DNA from: Ideonella_A sp963843805
GTDB taxonomy: Bacteria; Pseudomonadota; Gammaproteobacteria; Burkholderiales; Burkholderiaceae_C
NCBI GenBank assembly: GCA_963843805.1
Contig: CAWJLY010000004.1
Location: forward strand, 62,001-126,000
Direction: 5' to 3'
DNA length: 64,000 nt
The translations under genes and the position numbers were made by a program. This document shows, one piece after another, positions 19,831-28,946 of this stretch. How positions within the stretch are numbered: the first letter of the stretch is position 1; the number at the start of each line of letters is the position of its first letter. Under the pieces are notes generated by a model. The model had not been told where the DNA came from. It saw nothing but the letters and a program-made list of their open reading frames with translations, and ran no database searches.

Positions 19831-20805
19831 GCGCGCGTCGACACCCGACGACGATGGGGCCCGGGCCGGCCATGTCGCCAGCACGATGCCGAGCAGCGCC
19901 AGCCCGAACGCAAGCCCCTGCACGGCGTTGATCTGTTCGCCCAGAAAGACCACGCCGACCGCGGCTGCACTGAGCGGCAACAAGACGGTGAAGACTCCAG
20001 CCGACGATGCCGGAACCTGTTTCAAGCCGGTCATCCACAGCCAGACGGTGACCATGCTCGCGGCCAGCGAATAGAACAACAACAACAGCCAGTGCGAGAG
20101 GGCGACTGCTGCAAAGTCGAACGGCGCGGCCTGCCAGAGGCCGAACGGCGTCACCAGGGCCAGGCCCCACAGGTTGACCAGCGCGCTGATCCGCTTGGCC
20201 GACAGGTTGCCGGTCAGCCGCTTGCCGATGACCACATAACTGGCCTCGCAAACGACTGCGCCGATCAGCAGCAGGTTGCCCAGCCACGGATGTTCGCCGG
20301 ACAGGGCCAGGCCACCGATGGCGGCTGGCTGCTTGTTCGCGGCAACCAGTGCAATGCCGCCAATGGCACAGGCGATGCCGGCGATGACCCGTGCCGCGAT
20401 CCGTTCGCGCAGGAACAGCCACGACAGCAAGGCGACGACACCCGGTATGGCTGCCATCGTGACGCCGGCCGCCAGCGCTGACGTCATGGCGATCCCGAAC
20501 AGCATGAAGATCGAGAACAGGAAGTTGCCGAGAAAACTTTCCCAGAACAGCAACACGCGGTCGTGCGGCGTCAGCGCCGCCTCGCCGGGCCGACGCCGGA
20601 CCCAGCCCGCCATCGCCACCGCCGCAATGCCGAAGCGCAACCATGCGAGCAGAAAAACCGGAAAGACGACCACCAGCAACTTCGACAACCCGACATAGCT
20701 GCCGACCAGCGCCATGCCGGATGCGAGGCTCAGATAGGCAAGCAGCCGCGATCCGGCACGATCGGTGGAAGCTTGGGGGACGGGTGTCGGTGCGGCGGAA
20801 GGCAA
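19816..20805 (-). CDS. EamA/DMT-family transporter
   Basis: A protein of 329 residues with about ten transmembrane helices in two EamA repeats, each ending in the typical loop: WLFLRERIAARVIAGIACA and VVFLGEQINAVQGLAFGLAL. Such proteins export amino acids or other small metabolites; the substrate is not evident. The start codon appears to be TTG at 20805, since the first ATG would fall inside the first helix. The gene converges on and overlaps dusA by 15 bases. Confidence 0.85.
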   Translation of the reverse strand: MPSAAPTPVPQASTDRAGSRLLAYLSLASGMALVGSYVGLSKLLVVVFPVFLLAWLRFGIAAVAMAGWVRRRPGEAALTPHDRVLLFWESFLGNFLFSIFMLFGIAMTSALAAGVTMAAIPGVVALLSWLFLRERIAARVIAGIACAIGGIALVAANKQPAAIGGLALSGEHPWLGNLLLIGAVVCEASYVVIGKRLTGNLSAKRISALVNLWGLALVTPFGLWQAAPFDFAAVALSHWLLLLFYSLAASMVTVWLWMTGLKQVPASSAGVFTVLLPLSAAAVGVVFLGEQINAVQGLAFGLALLGIVLATWPARAPSSSGVDARSGRC

Positions 20806-20940
20806 TGTGACGGCGGGCTTGGCAAACGGCGGCGGATTGTCGCAGACCGCTCGACCATGCCGGTGCGTCTTGCCTTCGGGCGCGGCAGCCCTTGCAAGGC
20901 CGGCCGCGCCCGCTGTTTGCCCCCAGATTGACGGGTACTT

Positions 20941-21411
20941 CTACTGCCGCCGCGGATTGTCCGGTCGGCGATCCAGGCGGTTGGGGACACCGTCGCCGTC
21001 GCGATCGCGGTCGTTGCGGTTGCGCACGCCGTCGTTGTCACGGTCGCGGTCGAAGCGATCGGGAATGCCATCGTGATCCCGGTCGGCGCGCCCGCCGCCT
21101 CGGCCGTTGGCCCAATGGCCTTGCACCAGGACCCAGCGGCCGTCATGGGCTACCCAGTCTGGCTGTACCCAGTGGTAGCCCGCGCGTTCGCGAATCCAGT
21201 GACCCTGCACCCAGACATGGCGACGTCCCTGCCAATCCCAATAACCCGGTGACCAGACCATTCCGCGACGCGGTGCAGGACGAATCTCCTGCCGCAGCGC
21301 CGGCGGACCGACGTTGATCGCTATTTGCGCATTGACCGCCGAGCTCGATGTCGAAAAACTTCCCAGCGCTGCCGCCAGAGCCAGTCCGCTGATCCATGCA
21401 GTCTTGTTCAT
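20941..21411 (-). CDS. secreted YXWXQ-repeat protein with thrombospondin-3-like repeats
   Basis: A 156-residue exported protein. After the signal peptide (MNKTAWISGLALAAALGSF...) come aromatic repeats, VWSPGYWDWQGRRHVWVQGHW and YHWVQPDWVAHDGRWVLVQGHW halves, of the YXWXQ/WxxGxW type common in beta- and gammaproteobacterial envelopes. The C-terminal third is an Asp/Arg/Asn-rich run of calcium-binding type: DRDHDGIPDRFDRD, DNDGVRN, DGDGVPNRLD. The function is unknown; the design suggests an outer-membrane or surface protein stabilised by calcium. ATG 21411 starts the signal peptide; the longer frame upstream lacks support. Confidence 0.82.
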   Translation of the reverse strand: MNKTAWISGLALAAALGSFSTSSSAVNAQIAINVGPPALRQEIRPAPRRGMVWSPGYWDWQGRRHVWVQGHWIRERAGYHWVQPDWVAHDGRWVLVQGHWANGRGGGRADRDHDGIPDRFDRDRDNDGVRNRNDRDRDGDGVPNRLDRRPDNPRRQ

Positions 21412-21698
21412 TCGAATCTCCAGATGTCTGCATCGGTCTGCACACTCGACAAGGATTGAAGTGTCTGCATTCCGACTTGATTTCATTCGATCACGGCACA
21501 CCGTGAACAACAAGCGCTGAAACCGGACTTTGCCCGCAGCAACATGCGGAAACCGAAACGTTTCCGGGAGTTACCAGAGGCTCAAGGCGACGCCGCGCAA
21601 GTCCCTGCGAGCGTGCGCGCCGCGATGGACCCGACTGGTCAGCGCTGCCTGCGGACGCGGCCGGCCCTGAAATGCATCCGCTGGCCCGCTGCGCACCG

Positions 21699-22658
21699 TC
21701 ACGAGCCGTCAGCCGACGCCCGTGTGATCGAGCGTTGCCGATCGCGCTCGGCGCGAATCGCGAGGAGGCTGGCAATCGCCACGGCAACGCCGACGGCGAC
21801 GATCATCAGCGTGGCCACCGCGTTGACGCCCGGATTCAGTCCGAGCCTGGCGCGCGAAAAAATCACCAGCGGCATCGTCGTCGACCCTGGCCCCGACAGG
21901 AACGCCGACAGGACCACATCGTCGAGCGAGAGCGTGAAGGTCAGCAGCCAGGCCGACAGCAGCGACTGCGCAATCATCGGCAGCGTGACCAGCACGAATA
22001 CCTGCGCCGGGCGCGCGCCGAGATCCATTGCCGCCTCTTCGAGCTGCGGGTTCAGCTCGCGCAGCCGTGCCTGCACCACCACTGTGGCATAAGCCATACC
22101 CACCAGCAGGTGGCCGAGGAAAATAGTCACCAGACCGCGCTCTGGAACGCCGGTGGCACGTTGCACCGCCACCAGCATCAACAACAAGGACAGACCGATG
22201 ATCACCTCGGGCATGACCAACGGCGCGGACACCATTCCGGTGAACAGGCCGCGGCCGGCGAAGCGCCGGTAACGAACCAGCGCAAATGCCGCCAATGTGC
22301 CAAGCACGATCGAGCCGGTGGCGCTGAGCAAGGCAATTTTCAGGCTGAGCCAGAGGCCGGACAAGATTTCGTTGTCGTCGAGCAGGCCGACATACCACTT
22401 GAAGGTAAAACCGGCCCAGCTGTTCGGGATCGGCGAATCGTTGAACGAAAAGACCACCAGTGCGACGATCGGCAGGTACAAAAAGGCATAACCCGCGATC
22501 AGCCACAACCACGACAAGCCGCCGGTAAACCGTGGCCCGAAAACCGTTCTGCGGTGACGCAAGGCATCCGCGTTGACTGCTGGCACCCTAGCGCTGCGCG
22601 CGGTCCCGCCAAACGGGTCGCGCGCACTCCCTTTAGGCGGCCGGGCGCTAGCGCTCAT
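21699..22658 (-). CDS. potI: putrescine ABC transporter permease PotI
   Basis: A 319-residue permease, the second inner-membrane subunit of the putrescine importer and the last gene of the operon. Six helices are visible, beginning WLIAGYAFLYLPIVALVVFSF with the following FNDS typical of PotI. The EAA loop that docks on the ATPase is EEAAMDLGARPAQVFVLVTLP, and TLSLDDVVLSAFLSGPGSTT is a strong PotI/PotC mark. The start ATG overlaps the potH stop as ATGA, which supports it, although it gives about 45 non-conserved residues before the first helix. Confidence 0.92.
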   Translation of the reverse strand: MSASARPPKGSARDPFGGTARSARVPAVNADALRHRRTVFGPRFTGGLSWLWLIAGYAFLYLPIVALVVFSFNDSPIPNSWAGFTFKWYVGLLDDNEILSGLWLSLKIALLSATGSIVLGTLAAFALVRYRRFAGRGLFTGMVSAPLVMPEVIIGLSLLLMLVAVQRATGVPERGLVTIFLGHLLVGMAYATVVVQARLRELNPQLEEAAMDLGARPAQVFVLVTLPMIAQSLLSAWLLTFTLSLDDVVLSAFLSGPGSTTMPLVIFSRARLGLNPGVNAVATLMIVAVGVAVAIASLLAIRAERDRQRSITRASADGS

Positions 22659-23613
22659 CGCGCCGCCTGCCGGCCCTTGGCCTGGAAGTGGCTGAACAAG
22701 ACCAGCGGCAGCAAGATCAGCAGCACCATCACCACCGCCACACTCGAGGCCATCGGCCAGTCGTTGTTGCTGAAAAATTCATCCCACAACACGCGGCCGA
22801 TCATCAAGGTCTGCGGGCCGCCCAGCAGTTCGGGGATCACGAATTCGCCAATGCACGGAATGAAGACCAGCATCGAGCCGGCAACGATTCCCGAGCGCGA
22901 CAACGGGACCGTGATACGCCAGAAGGCCACGGCGGGTGTTGCACCCAGATCGCTGGCCGCCTCGAGCAATCGCAGGTCCATTTTCGACAGATTGGCATAG
23001 AGCGGCAGAATCATGAATGGCAGGTAGGTGTAGACCATGCCGATCACCAGCGAGAACGGTGTATTCATGAACCGATCGCCGTCGCCGATCATGCCGGCCG
23101 CCAGCAGCAAGTGGTTGACGCCGCTGGCGACCAGCAGATCCGACACCACGCCGCCTTCGCTGAGCAGGCCTTTCCAGGCATAGACACGCAGCAGAAACGA
23201 AGTCCAGAACGGCAGCATCACCAGCATCAGCAGCCCGGGCTGCCAAGCCGCTCTGGCACGCGCCATGAAATAGGCAAAAGGGTAGCCGATGGCAGGCACA
23301 ACAAGGTGGTGATGGCCGCGTATTTCAAGCTCGACAGGTAGGTCAGGATGTAGAGCTCATCCTCCGTGATGAACAGGTAGTTGCTGAACCGGATGTTCAG
23401 CTGCCACGCGCCATCGACGACGCTGAGCAGATCGCTGTAGGTGACGCCCAGCATCTCCGACACACTGATGCGCAGCACGATCAGGAACGGCAACAGGAAG
23501 AACAGCAGCAGCCAGAGATAGGGAATGCCGATCACCCAGCGGCGGCCCGCGGCGGCACGACGGCGTTGCCCAGGCTTGGTCGATGGGGCTCCAGCGTTCA
23601 CCGCAAAGCTCAC
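22655..23613 (-). CDS. potH: putrescine ABC transporter permease PotH, one-base frameshift
   Basis: The first permease of the importer. The 5' part (23613 down to about 23295) holds the first helix WVIGIPYLWLLLFFLLPFLIVL and ends in YLSSLKYAAITTLLCL. The 3' part (from about 23295 to 22655) continues IGYPFAYFMARARAAW, then PFWTSFLLRVYAWKGLL, the EAA loop EAASDLGATPAVAFWRITVPL and FIPCIGEFVIPELLGG. Adding one base after CTGCC near 23295 rejoins them as TLLCLPIGYPFAY, the family sequence. Apart from that missing base the gene appears complete. Both junctions with potG and potI are ATGA-type overlaps. Confidence 0.9.
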
Positions 23614-24704
23614 TGCGTCAACACCACGGCTGCCGACTCGCTCCAGCTTGCCCAGACCGGATCGCTGCTGGCCAGCCGGTCGGCACGCAAGCGGTCGGCG
23701 TTGACTTCGCTGACCTTCAACATCTGGCCGCTCGACAGCTGCAGGTGATAGACCGACTGGGCGCCGAAATAGCTCAGATCACGAACGATGCCGCGCACCC
23801 GGTTGTGCGGGCCGGCGGGCTCGTTGCGCATCAGCCTGATTTTCTCGGGACGGATCGCCACCGCAACCGCATTGCCACGCTGCACGGCAACGCCATGGCC
23901 GACCCGGAAACTGCAATCGGCGCCATCGACGATGCAGTGGTCGGCGGTGGCTTCGGCGATCGTGCCGTCCAGCAGATTGACATTGCCGATGAAATCGGCA
24001 ACGAAGCGATTGGCCGGCGATTCGTAGATATCGCCCGGCGGGCCGACCTGCAAGACCTTGCCCTGGCTCATCACCGCAATGCGGGTGGCCATCGTCATCG
24101 CCTCTTCCTGGTCGTGCGTCACCATCACGCAGGTCACGCCGACATCGTGGATGATGTGGGCCAATTCGATCTGTGTCTCTTCACGCAGCTTCTTGTCGAG
24201 GGCGCCGAGCGGTTCGTCGAGCAGCAGCAGTTGCGGCTGCCTGGCCAGGCTGCGTGCCAACGCCACCCGTTGCTGCTGGCCACCCGACAACTGGTGTGGC
24301 TTGCGCTTGGCATAGTCGGCCAGTTGCACCAGCTTCAGCATCGCCTCGACCTGGCGGGCAATCTGCTCCTTCGGCAAGCCGTCGCGGCGCAGTCCGAAGG
24401 CAATGTTGTCCCACACGCTCAGATGCGGGAACAGTGCATACGACTGGAACATCATGTTGATCGGCCGCTCGTAAGGCGGCCGGCCGGCCAGATCGTGGCC
24501 ATCCAGAATGATCCGGCCGGACGTCGGCGTCTCGAAGCCGGCCAGCATTCGCAGCAGTGTCGTCTTGCCGCAGCCTGACGAGCCGAGCAGCGCAAAGATC
24601 TCGCCCTTGGCAATATCGAGCGACACATGGTCGACCGCAACGGCACCGCCGCCAAAATCCTTGACCACGTCGACAATCTGCAGATACGCAGCGGCCCCTG
24701 ACAT
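23610..24704 (-). CDS. potG: putrescine ABC transporter ATP-binding protein PotG
   Basis: A 364-residue ATPase that powers the importer. Walker A is LLGSSGCGKTTLLR (about residues 38-51), the Q-loop is MMFQSYALFPH, the signature is LSGGQQQRVALARSLA, and Walker B is LLLLDEPLGALDKK. The C-terminal third is the regulatory OB-type domain of the PotA/PotG class (VAVAIRPEKIRLM...). ATG 24704 has GAAGGGAA upstream. It overlaps potH by four bases, so translation of the two is coupled. Confidence 0.95.
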   Translation of the reverse strand: MSGAAAYLQIVDVVKDFGGGAVAVDHVSLDIAKGEIFALLGSSGCGKTTLLRMLAGFETPTSGRIILDGHDLAGRPPYERPINMMFQSYALFPHLSVWDNIAFGLRRDGLPKEQIARQVEAMLKLVQLADYAKRKPHQLSGGQQQRVALARSLARQPQLLLLDEPLGALDKKLREETQIELAHIIHDVGVTCVMVTHDQEEAMTMATRIAVMSQGKVLQVGPPGDIYESPANRFVADFIGNVNLLDGTIAEATADHCIVDGADCSFRVGHGVAVQRGNAVAVAIRPEKIRLMRNEPAGPHNRVRGIVRDLSYFGAQSVYHLQLSSGQMLKVSEVNADRLRADRLASSDPVWASWSESAAVVLTQ

Positions 24705-24773
24705 CGGTTCCCTTCGAAGGCTACAACGGTGGGCCGGCGCGTCAGGCACGCCGGCCGCAATGGTCAAATCCGA

Positions 24774-25905
24774 TCAGATTCCCGATTTGAAGCTGGTAAA
24801 GGCCCGCGTCATGGTGCGTCGCACATCGTTGCCCATCGAGTCGGGTGCTTCCATCCGCGCCATCTCCTCGTCACTCAGAAAGATGGTCGGGATTGTCGGC
24901 GATCTCTTTCTTGACGAATTTGCGCGACTCCTTGTTCGGATTGGCGTAGAACACCTTGTTGGTCAGCGTTGCATGCACCTCGGGGCGCAGGATGTAGTTG
25001 ATGAATTGGTGTGCGTTGCCGGGGTGCGGTGCATCGGCCGGGATCACCATCACGTCGAAGACCAGCACCGCACCGCTCTTCGGCACCAGCACCTCGATCT
25101 TCTGGCCGGTCTTGCCGTCGATGGCACGCTGGCGCGCAATGCTGATGTCGCCCGACCAGCCGAGCGCCACACAGATCGAGCCGTTGGCCAGGTCGTTGAT
25201 ATAACCCGACGAACTGAACAGGGTGACCGATGGCCGGATCGATTTCAACAGCGGCCCGACTGCCGCATAGTCCTTCACGTTCTTGCTGAACGCCGGCTTG
25301 CCCAGATACCGCATCGCTGCGGGAATGACCTCGGTAGCCGAATCGAGCATGCTGACGCCGCAGCCCTTGAGCTTGCTGATGTATTCGGGCTTGAAGATCA
25401 GGTCCCACGCGTTGTCGGGCATCGGCAATTTGCCGAGTGCGGCTTTCACCTTGTCGACATTGATTCCCACCGTGGTGTAGCCCCAGAGCCAGTCGACCGC
25501 ATACTGGTTGCCCGGGTCGAGCTTGGCAAGTTGCGCCTGGATCGATGGCTGCAGGTTCTTCAGGTTGGGAATCTGCGATTTGTCGAGCTTGCGAAGCAGC
25601 CCGCCCTCGGCCTGCACCTTGGCCCAATAAACCGTCGGCACGACGATGTCGTAGCCCGATTTGCCGGCCACCAGCTTGGCGTGCAGGATCTCGTTGTTGT
25701 CGAAATTGTCGTAACGAACCTTGATGCCGGTTTCCTTCTCGAAATTGGCAATCGTGTCGTCGGCGATGTAGTCGGACCAGTTGTAGATGTTCAGCACCTT
25801 CGGCTCGTCCGCCGCCGACACCGGCACGGCCAACCCAATGGCGCAGGTTGCAGCCAGCAAGCGCGTCAGGCGGGCCAGAGAGTGGATATGGCAGCGGATA
25901 TTCAT
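24774..25905 (-). CDS. potF: putrescine-binding periplasmic protein PotF, C-terminal frameshift
   Basis: The solute-binding subunit. A signal peptide (LLAATCAIGLAVPVSAADE) precedes VLNIYNWSDYIADDTIANF, the classic opening of PotD/PotF, and VDWLWGYTTVGINVDKV follows. As written, the frame ends at 24871 after EIADNPDHLSE. The bases just beyond, read in the next frame, give IFLSDEEMARMEAPDSMG and RRTMTRAFTSFKSGI, ending with TGA at 24774, which is exactly the expected C-terminus. One extra base near 24884 (CCCGACC in place of CCCACC on the coding strand) explains the break. I therefore extend the gene to 24774, for about 376 residues. Confidence 0.88.
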
Positions 25906-25950
25906 GTCGCGTCCTTTGTCGAATTTGTCAGAGAAGGGGCTGGGCCGCAC

Positions 25951-27342
25951 TCAGACCGCACCCTTGCGTTGCAGTTCCGCCAGCGTCTGATCCAGGCAAT
26001 TGCGAATCAGGCCGACCATCTCGTCGATCTGCGGCCGGGTGATGACCAATGGCGGCGCGATGATCATGCGGTCGCCGACCGCGCGCATCACCAGGCCGGT
26101 CTCGAAACAGATGTTGCGGCACATCATGCCGACTTCGAGGGCGGAGTCGAAACTGGTGGAATCGGCCTTGTCGGCCACCAGGTGCATCGCCGCCATCAGG
26201 CCGCAACTTTGCACCTCGCCGACCAGTGGATGATCGCCAATCGACGACAGCAATTCGCCCAGATACGGGCCGACATCGTCGCGCACCCGCTCGACCAGCC
26301 CCTCGCGGCGAACCAGGCGCAGATTGGCCAGGCCCACTGCGCAAGCCACCGGATGGCCGCTGTAGGTATAGCCGTGGTTGAACTCGCCGCCTTCGTCGAT
26401 CAAGGTGTTGGCCACCCGATCACCGACCAGTACGCCGCCAAGCGGGATATAGCCCGATGTCACGCCTTTGGCGAAGGTCATCAGATCGGGCTGATAGCCC
26501 ATGGTTTCACAGCCGAACCAGTTGCCGGTGCGGCCGAAGCCGCAGATCACCTCGTCCGATATCAGCAGGATGTCGTATTTTGTGCAGATGCGCTGGATTT
26601 CGGGCCAGTAGGTGGCGGGCGGCACGATCACGCCACCGGCGCCCTGGATCGGCTCGGCAATGAAAGCGGCCACCTTGTCGGCGCCGATCTTCAGGATGCG
26701 CGCCTCCAGCCAACCTGCCGCGCGGCGGCCGAACTCGTCGCGATCCAAACCCTGGCCGAGGCCGAACCAGAATGGCTGCTCGATGTGGCTGATGCCGGGG
26801 ATCGGCAGCCCGCCTTGCGCGTGCATGCCACTCATGCCGCCGAGCGACGCGCCGGCCATGGTCGAGCCGTGATAGGCGTTGTTGCGGCTGATGATGTGCT
26901 GGCGCGCCGGCTGGCCCTTGATATCCCAGTAACGGCGCACCATCCGAATGATCGTATCGTTGGCCTCCGAGCCGGAGCCGGCGAAAAACGTATGACTGAA
27001 ACCCGGCGGCGACACCTCGGCCAGCAGCTCGGCCAGTTCGATCGCGGGCGGGTTCGAGGTCTGGAAGAAGCTGTTGTAGAACGGCAGCTGCTGCAACTGC
27101 TGCGTCGCCGCATCGATCAGCTCCTGCTGCCCGTAGCCGACATTGACACACCACAGCCCCGACATCGCATCGAGCATCCTGTGCCCGTCGTTGTCCCACA
27201 GATAGATGTTCTCGGCCCGCGTGATCACCCGCGACCCCTTCGCCGCCAGCGCCTTGAAATCGGTGAACGGGTGCAGAAAGTGCGCCGCGTCGGCGGCTTG
27301 CCAATCAGCCGTGGTGCGGGTTTTGGAGGAGGTTTGGTTCAT
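25951..27342 (-). CDS. spuC: putrescine (polyamine):pyruvate aminotransferase, class III
   Basis: A 463-residue PLP enzyme that should transaminate putrescine to 4-aminobutanal, using pyruvate. It opens WQAADAAHFLHPFTDFKAL, has MLDAMSGLWCVNVGYGQ, the FFAGSGSEANDTIIRM cofactor loop, DEVICGFGRTGNWFG, and the PLP lysine in MTFAKGVTSGYIPLGG. These match SpuC-type putrescine aminotransferases. It is 46 bases upstream of potF and lies between potF and the glutamine synthetase-like gene, which fits dual aminotransferase and gamma-glutamylation routes. The symbol is by analogy with Pseudomonas. Confidence 0.88.
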   Translation of the reverse strand: MNQTSSKTRTTADWQAADAAHFLHPFTDFKALAAKGSRVITRAENIYLWDNDGHRMLDAMSGLWCVNVGYGQQELIDAATQQLQQLPFYNSFFQTSNPPAIELAELLAEVSPPGFSHTFFAGSGSEANDTIIRMVRRYWDIKGQPARQHIISRNNAYHGSTMAGASLGGMSGMHAQGGLPIPGISHIEQPFWFGLGQGLDRDEFGRRAAGWLEARILKIGADKVAAFIAEPIQGAGGVIVPPATYWPEIQRICTKYDILLISDEVICGFGRTGNWFGCETMGYQPDLMTFAKGVTSGYIPLGGVLVGDRVANTLIDEGGEFNHGYTYSGHPVACAVGLANLRLVRREGLVERVRDDVGPYLGELLSSIGDHPLVGEVQSCGLMAAMHLVADKADSTSFDSALEVGMMCRNICFETGLVMRAVGDRMIIAPPLVITRPQIDEMVGLIRNCLDQTLAELQRKGAV

Positions 27343-27527
27343 CGGTCAAATTCAAATCAGATGGTGCGTGCATTGAAAAGCGAGCGCAGCGAAGCGCCCC
27401 AAAAAGGCAAAGGCGCCACCGACATGTGGCGCGCCGGCGTGATCAAGCAACGCCCAAGGATCCGGCTTCGCCGGTCCGATGGGTGGCGCCCCTCGGGGGC
27501 AGGAGCGAAGCGACTGGGGGGCCAACA
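27343..27527. repeat. intergenic palindromic repeat inside the putrescine operon
   Basis: The 185-base gap contains CCGGCTTCGCCGG (a perfect hairpin near 27462-27474) followed by a GC-rich run with GGCGCCCCTCGGGGGC (hairpin, near 27485-27500) and AGGAGCGAAGCGACT. Repeats of this composition are frequent between genes in Burkholderiales. It interrupts an otherwise tightly packed operon and may stabilise or attenuate the message. Confidence 0.6.
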
Positions 27528-28895
27528 TCACACATGCAGCAACAAATGTTCCCGCTCCCACGGTGAAATCACCTTCATGAACTCGGCATATTCGACTTCC
27601 TTCACTTCGGTATAAACGGTCACGAAGGCGCGGCCGAGGACGTCGGCCAGATCGGTCTCATCACGCAGCAATGCCAACGCCTCGCCGAGGCTGCGCGGCA
27701 ATTGAAAGTCGCCAAGGTAGGCGTCGCCTTTGCACTCCGGTGTCGGCTCGATCTGGTTCTTGATGCCGAGGTAGCCGCAGGCCAGCGTGGCTGCCAGTGC
27801 GCAATACGGGTTGGCATCGGCGCCGCTGACCCGGTTTTCGATCCGCCGTGCCACCGGTGTCGCTACCGGCGAGCGGATGCCGACGGTGCGGTTGTCGGTG
27901 CCCCACTGGATATTGATCGGCGCGGCATTCGAGCGCACCAGCCGGCGGTAGCTGTTGACATACGGTGCAAACAGCGCCATCGCCGCCGGAATATATTTCT
28001 GCAGGCCGCCGATATACCAGTAGAACTCGCGGCTGGCACTGCCGTCCTCGTTGCTGAAGATGTTGCGCCCGGTGATCTTGTTGAGCAGGCTCTGGTGGAT
28101 ATGCATCGAGCTGCCCGGCTCGCCGGCGATCGGCTTGGCCATGAAGGTGGCGAACATGTCGTGGCGCAGCGCCGCCTCGCGCAAGGTGCGCTTGAAGAAG
28201 AACACCTCGTCGGCAAGGCCCAGCGGATGGGCGTGGAAAAAGTTGATCTCCATCTGGCCGGCGCCGACTTCGTGGATCAGCGTATCGACATTGAGCTGCA
28301 TCTTCTCGCAGTACGAGTAGACATCCTCGAACAGCGGGTCGAATTCGTTGACGGCATCGATCGAATAGGCCTGGCGCGAGGTCTCGGCGCGCCCGCTGCG
28401 GCCGATCGGCGCCTTCAGCGGCACATCCGGATCGGTGTTGCGCGCCACCAGGTAGAACTCCAGTTCGGGCGCCACCACCGGCTCCCAGCCCTCGGCAGCA
28501 AACAGGTCGCAGACATGGCGCAGCACCGAGCGTGGTGCAAACGGAATCAGCTTGCCGTTCTTGTCGAAACAGTCGTGGATCACCTGTGCGGTCGGGTCGG
28601 TGGCCCAGGGCACGATTCGCACCGTGCTCGGATCCGGCCGCAGGTGCATGTCCTGATCGGTCGGGCTGATGACGTCGTAATACGGCCCTTCGGCGGGAAA
28701 CTCGCCGGTCACACCCATCGCGACGACTGCCTCCGGCAAGCGCATGCCGCGGTCTTCGGTGAACTTGGTTCGCGGCATGATCTTGCCGCGGGCGACACCG
28801 GTCAGGTCGGGAACCAGGCACTCGATCTCGGTGACCCGGTTTTCGTCGAGCCATTGCTCGAGTTCGCTGAAGGTGAAATTGTCTCTCGATACCAT
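27528..28895 (-). CDS. puuA: gamma-glutamylputrescine synthetase (glutamine synthetase family)
   Basis: A 455-residue GS-like ligase that should join glutamate to putrescine at the cost of ATP, the first step of the gamma-glutamylated route. Marks include ECLVPDLTGVARGKIMPR at the N-terminus, ELEFYLV, GAGQMEINFFH (metal ligands), GSSMHIHQSLL, and RIENRVSGADANPY near the end. The N-terminal GVARGKIMP motif is typical of the PuuA/GlnA3 group and not of true glutamine synthetase. ATG 28895 has AGAGG nine bases upstream; the frame is open a little further but less well supported. Confidence 0.92.
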   Translation of the reverse strand: MVSRDNFTFSELEQWLDENRVTEIECLVPDLTGVARGKIMPRTKFTEDRGMRLPEAVVAMGVTGEFPAEGPYYDVISPTDQDMHLRPDPSTVRIVPWATDPTAQVIHDCFDKNGKLIPFAPRSVLRHVCDLFAAEGWEPVVAPELEFYLVARNTDPDVPLKAPIGRSGRAETSRQAYSIDAVNEFDPLFEDVYSYCEKMQLNVDTLIHEVGAGQMEINFFHAHPLGLADEVFFFKRTLREAALRHDMFATFMAKPIAGEPGSSMHIHQSLLNKITGRNIFSNEDGSASREFYWYIGGLQKYIPAAMALFAPYVNSYRRLVRSNAAPINIQWGTDNRTVGIRSPVATPVARRIENRVSGADANPYCALAATLACGYLGIKNQIEPTPECKGDAYLGDFQLPRSLGEALALLRDETDLADVLGRAFVTVYTEVKEVEYAEFMKVISPWEREHLLLHV

Positions 28896-28946
28896 GATGA
28901 AAAACCTCTGTTTGCCGCGCAGCCGTCGATCGGCCGGCAGCAATCG

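Noticed and set aside
21547..21566. Hairpin CGGAAAC/GTTTCCG as terminator of the putrescine operon
   Set aside because: The stem is seven bases without a T-run and lies about 130 bases past the potI stop, so the evidence is too weak.
24508..27615. A 1035-residue open frame on the plus strand across potF and the aminotransferase gene
   Set aside because: It is antisense to clear family genes, its translation is rich in His, Arg, Asp and Gln with no domain, and long antisense frames are expected at this GC content.
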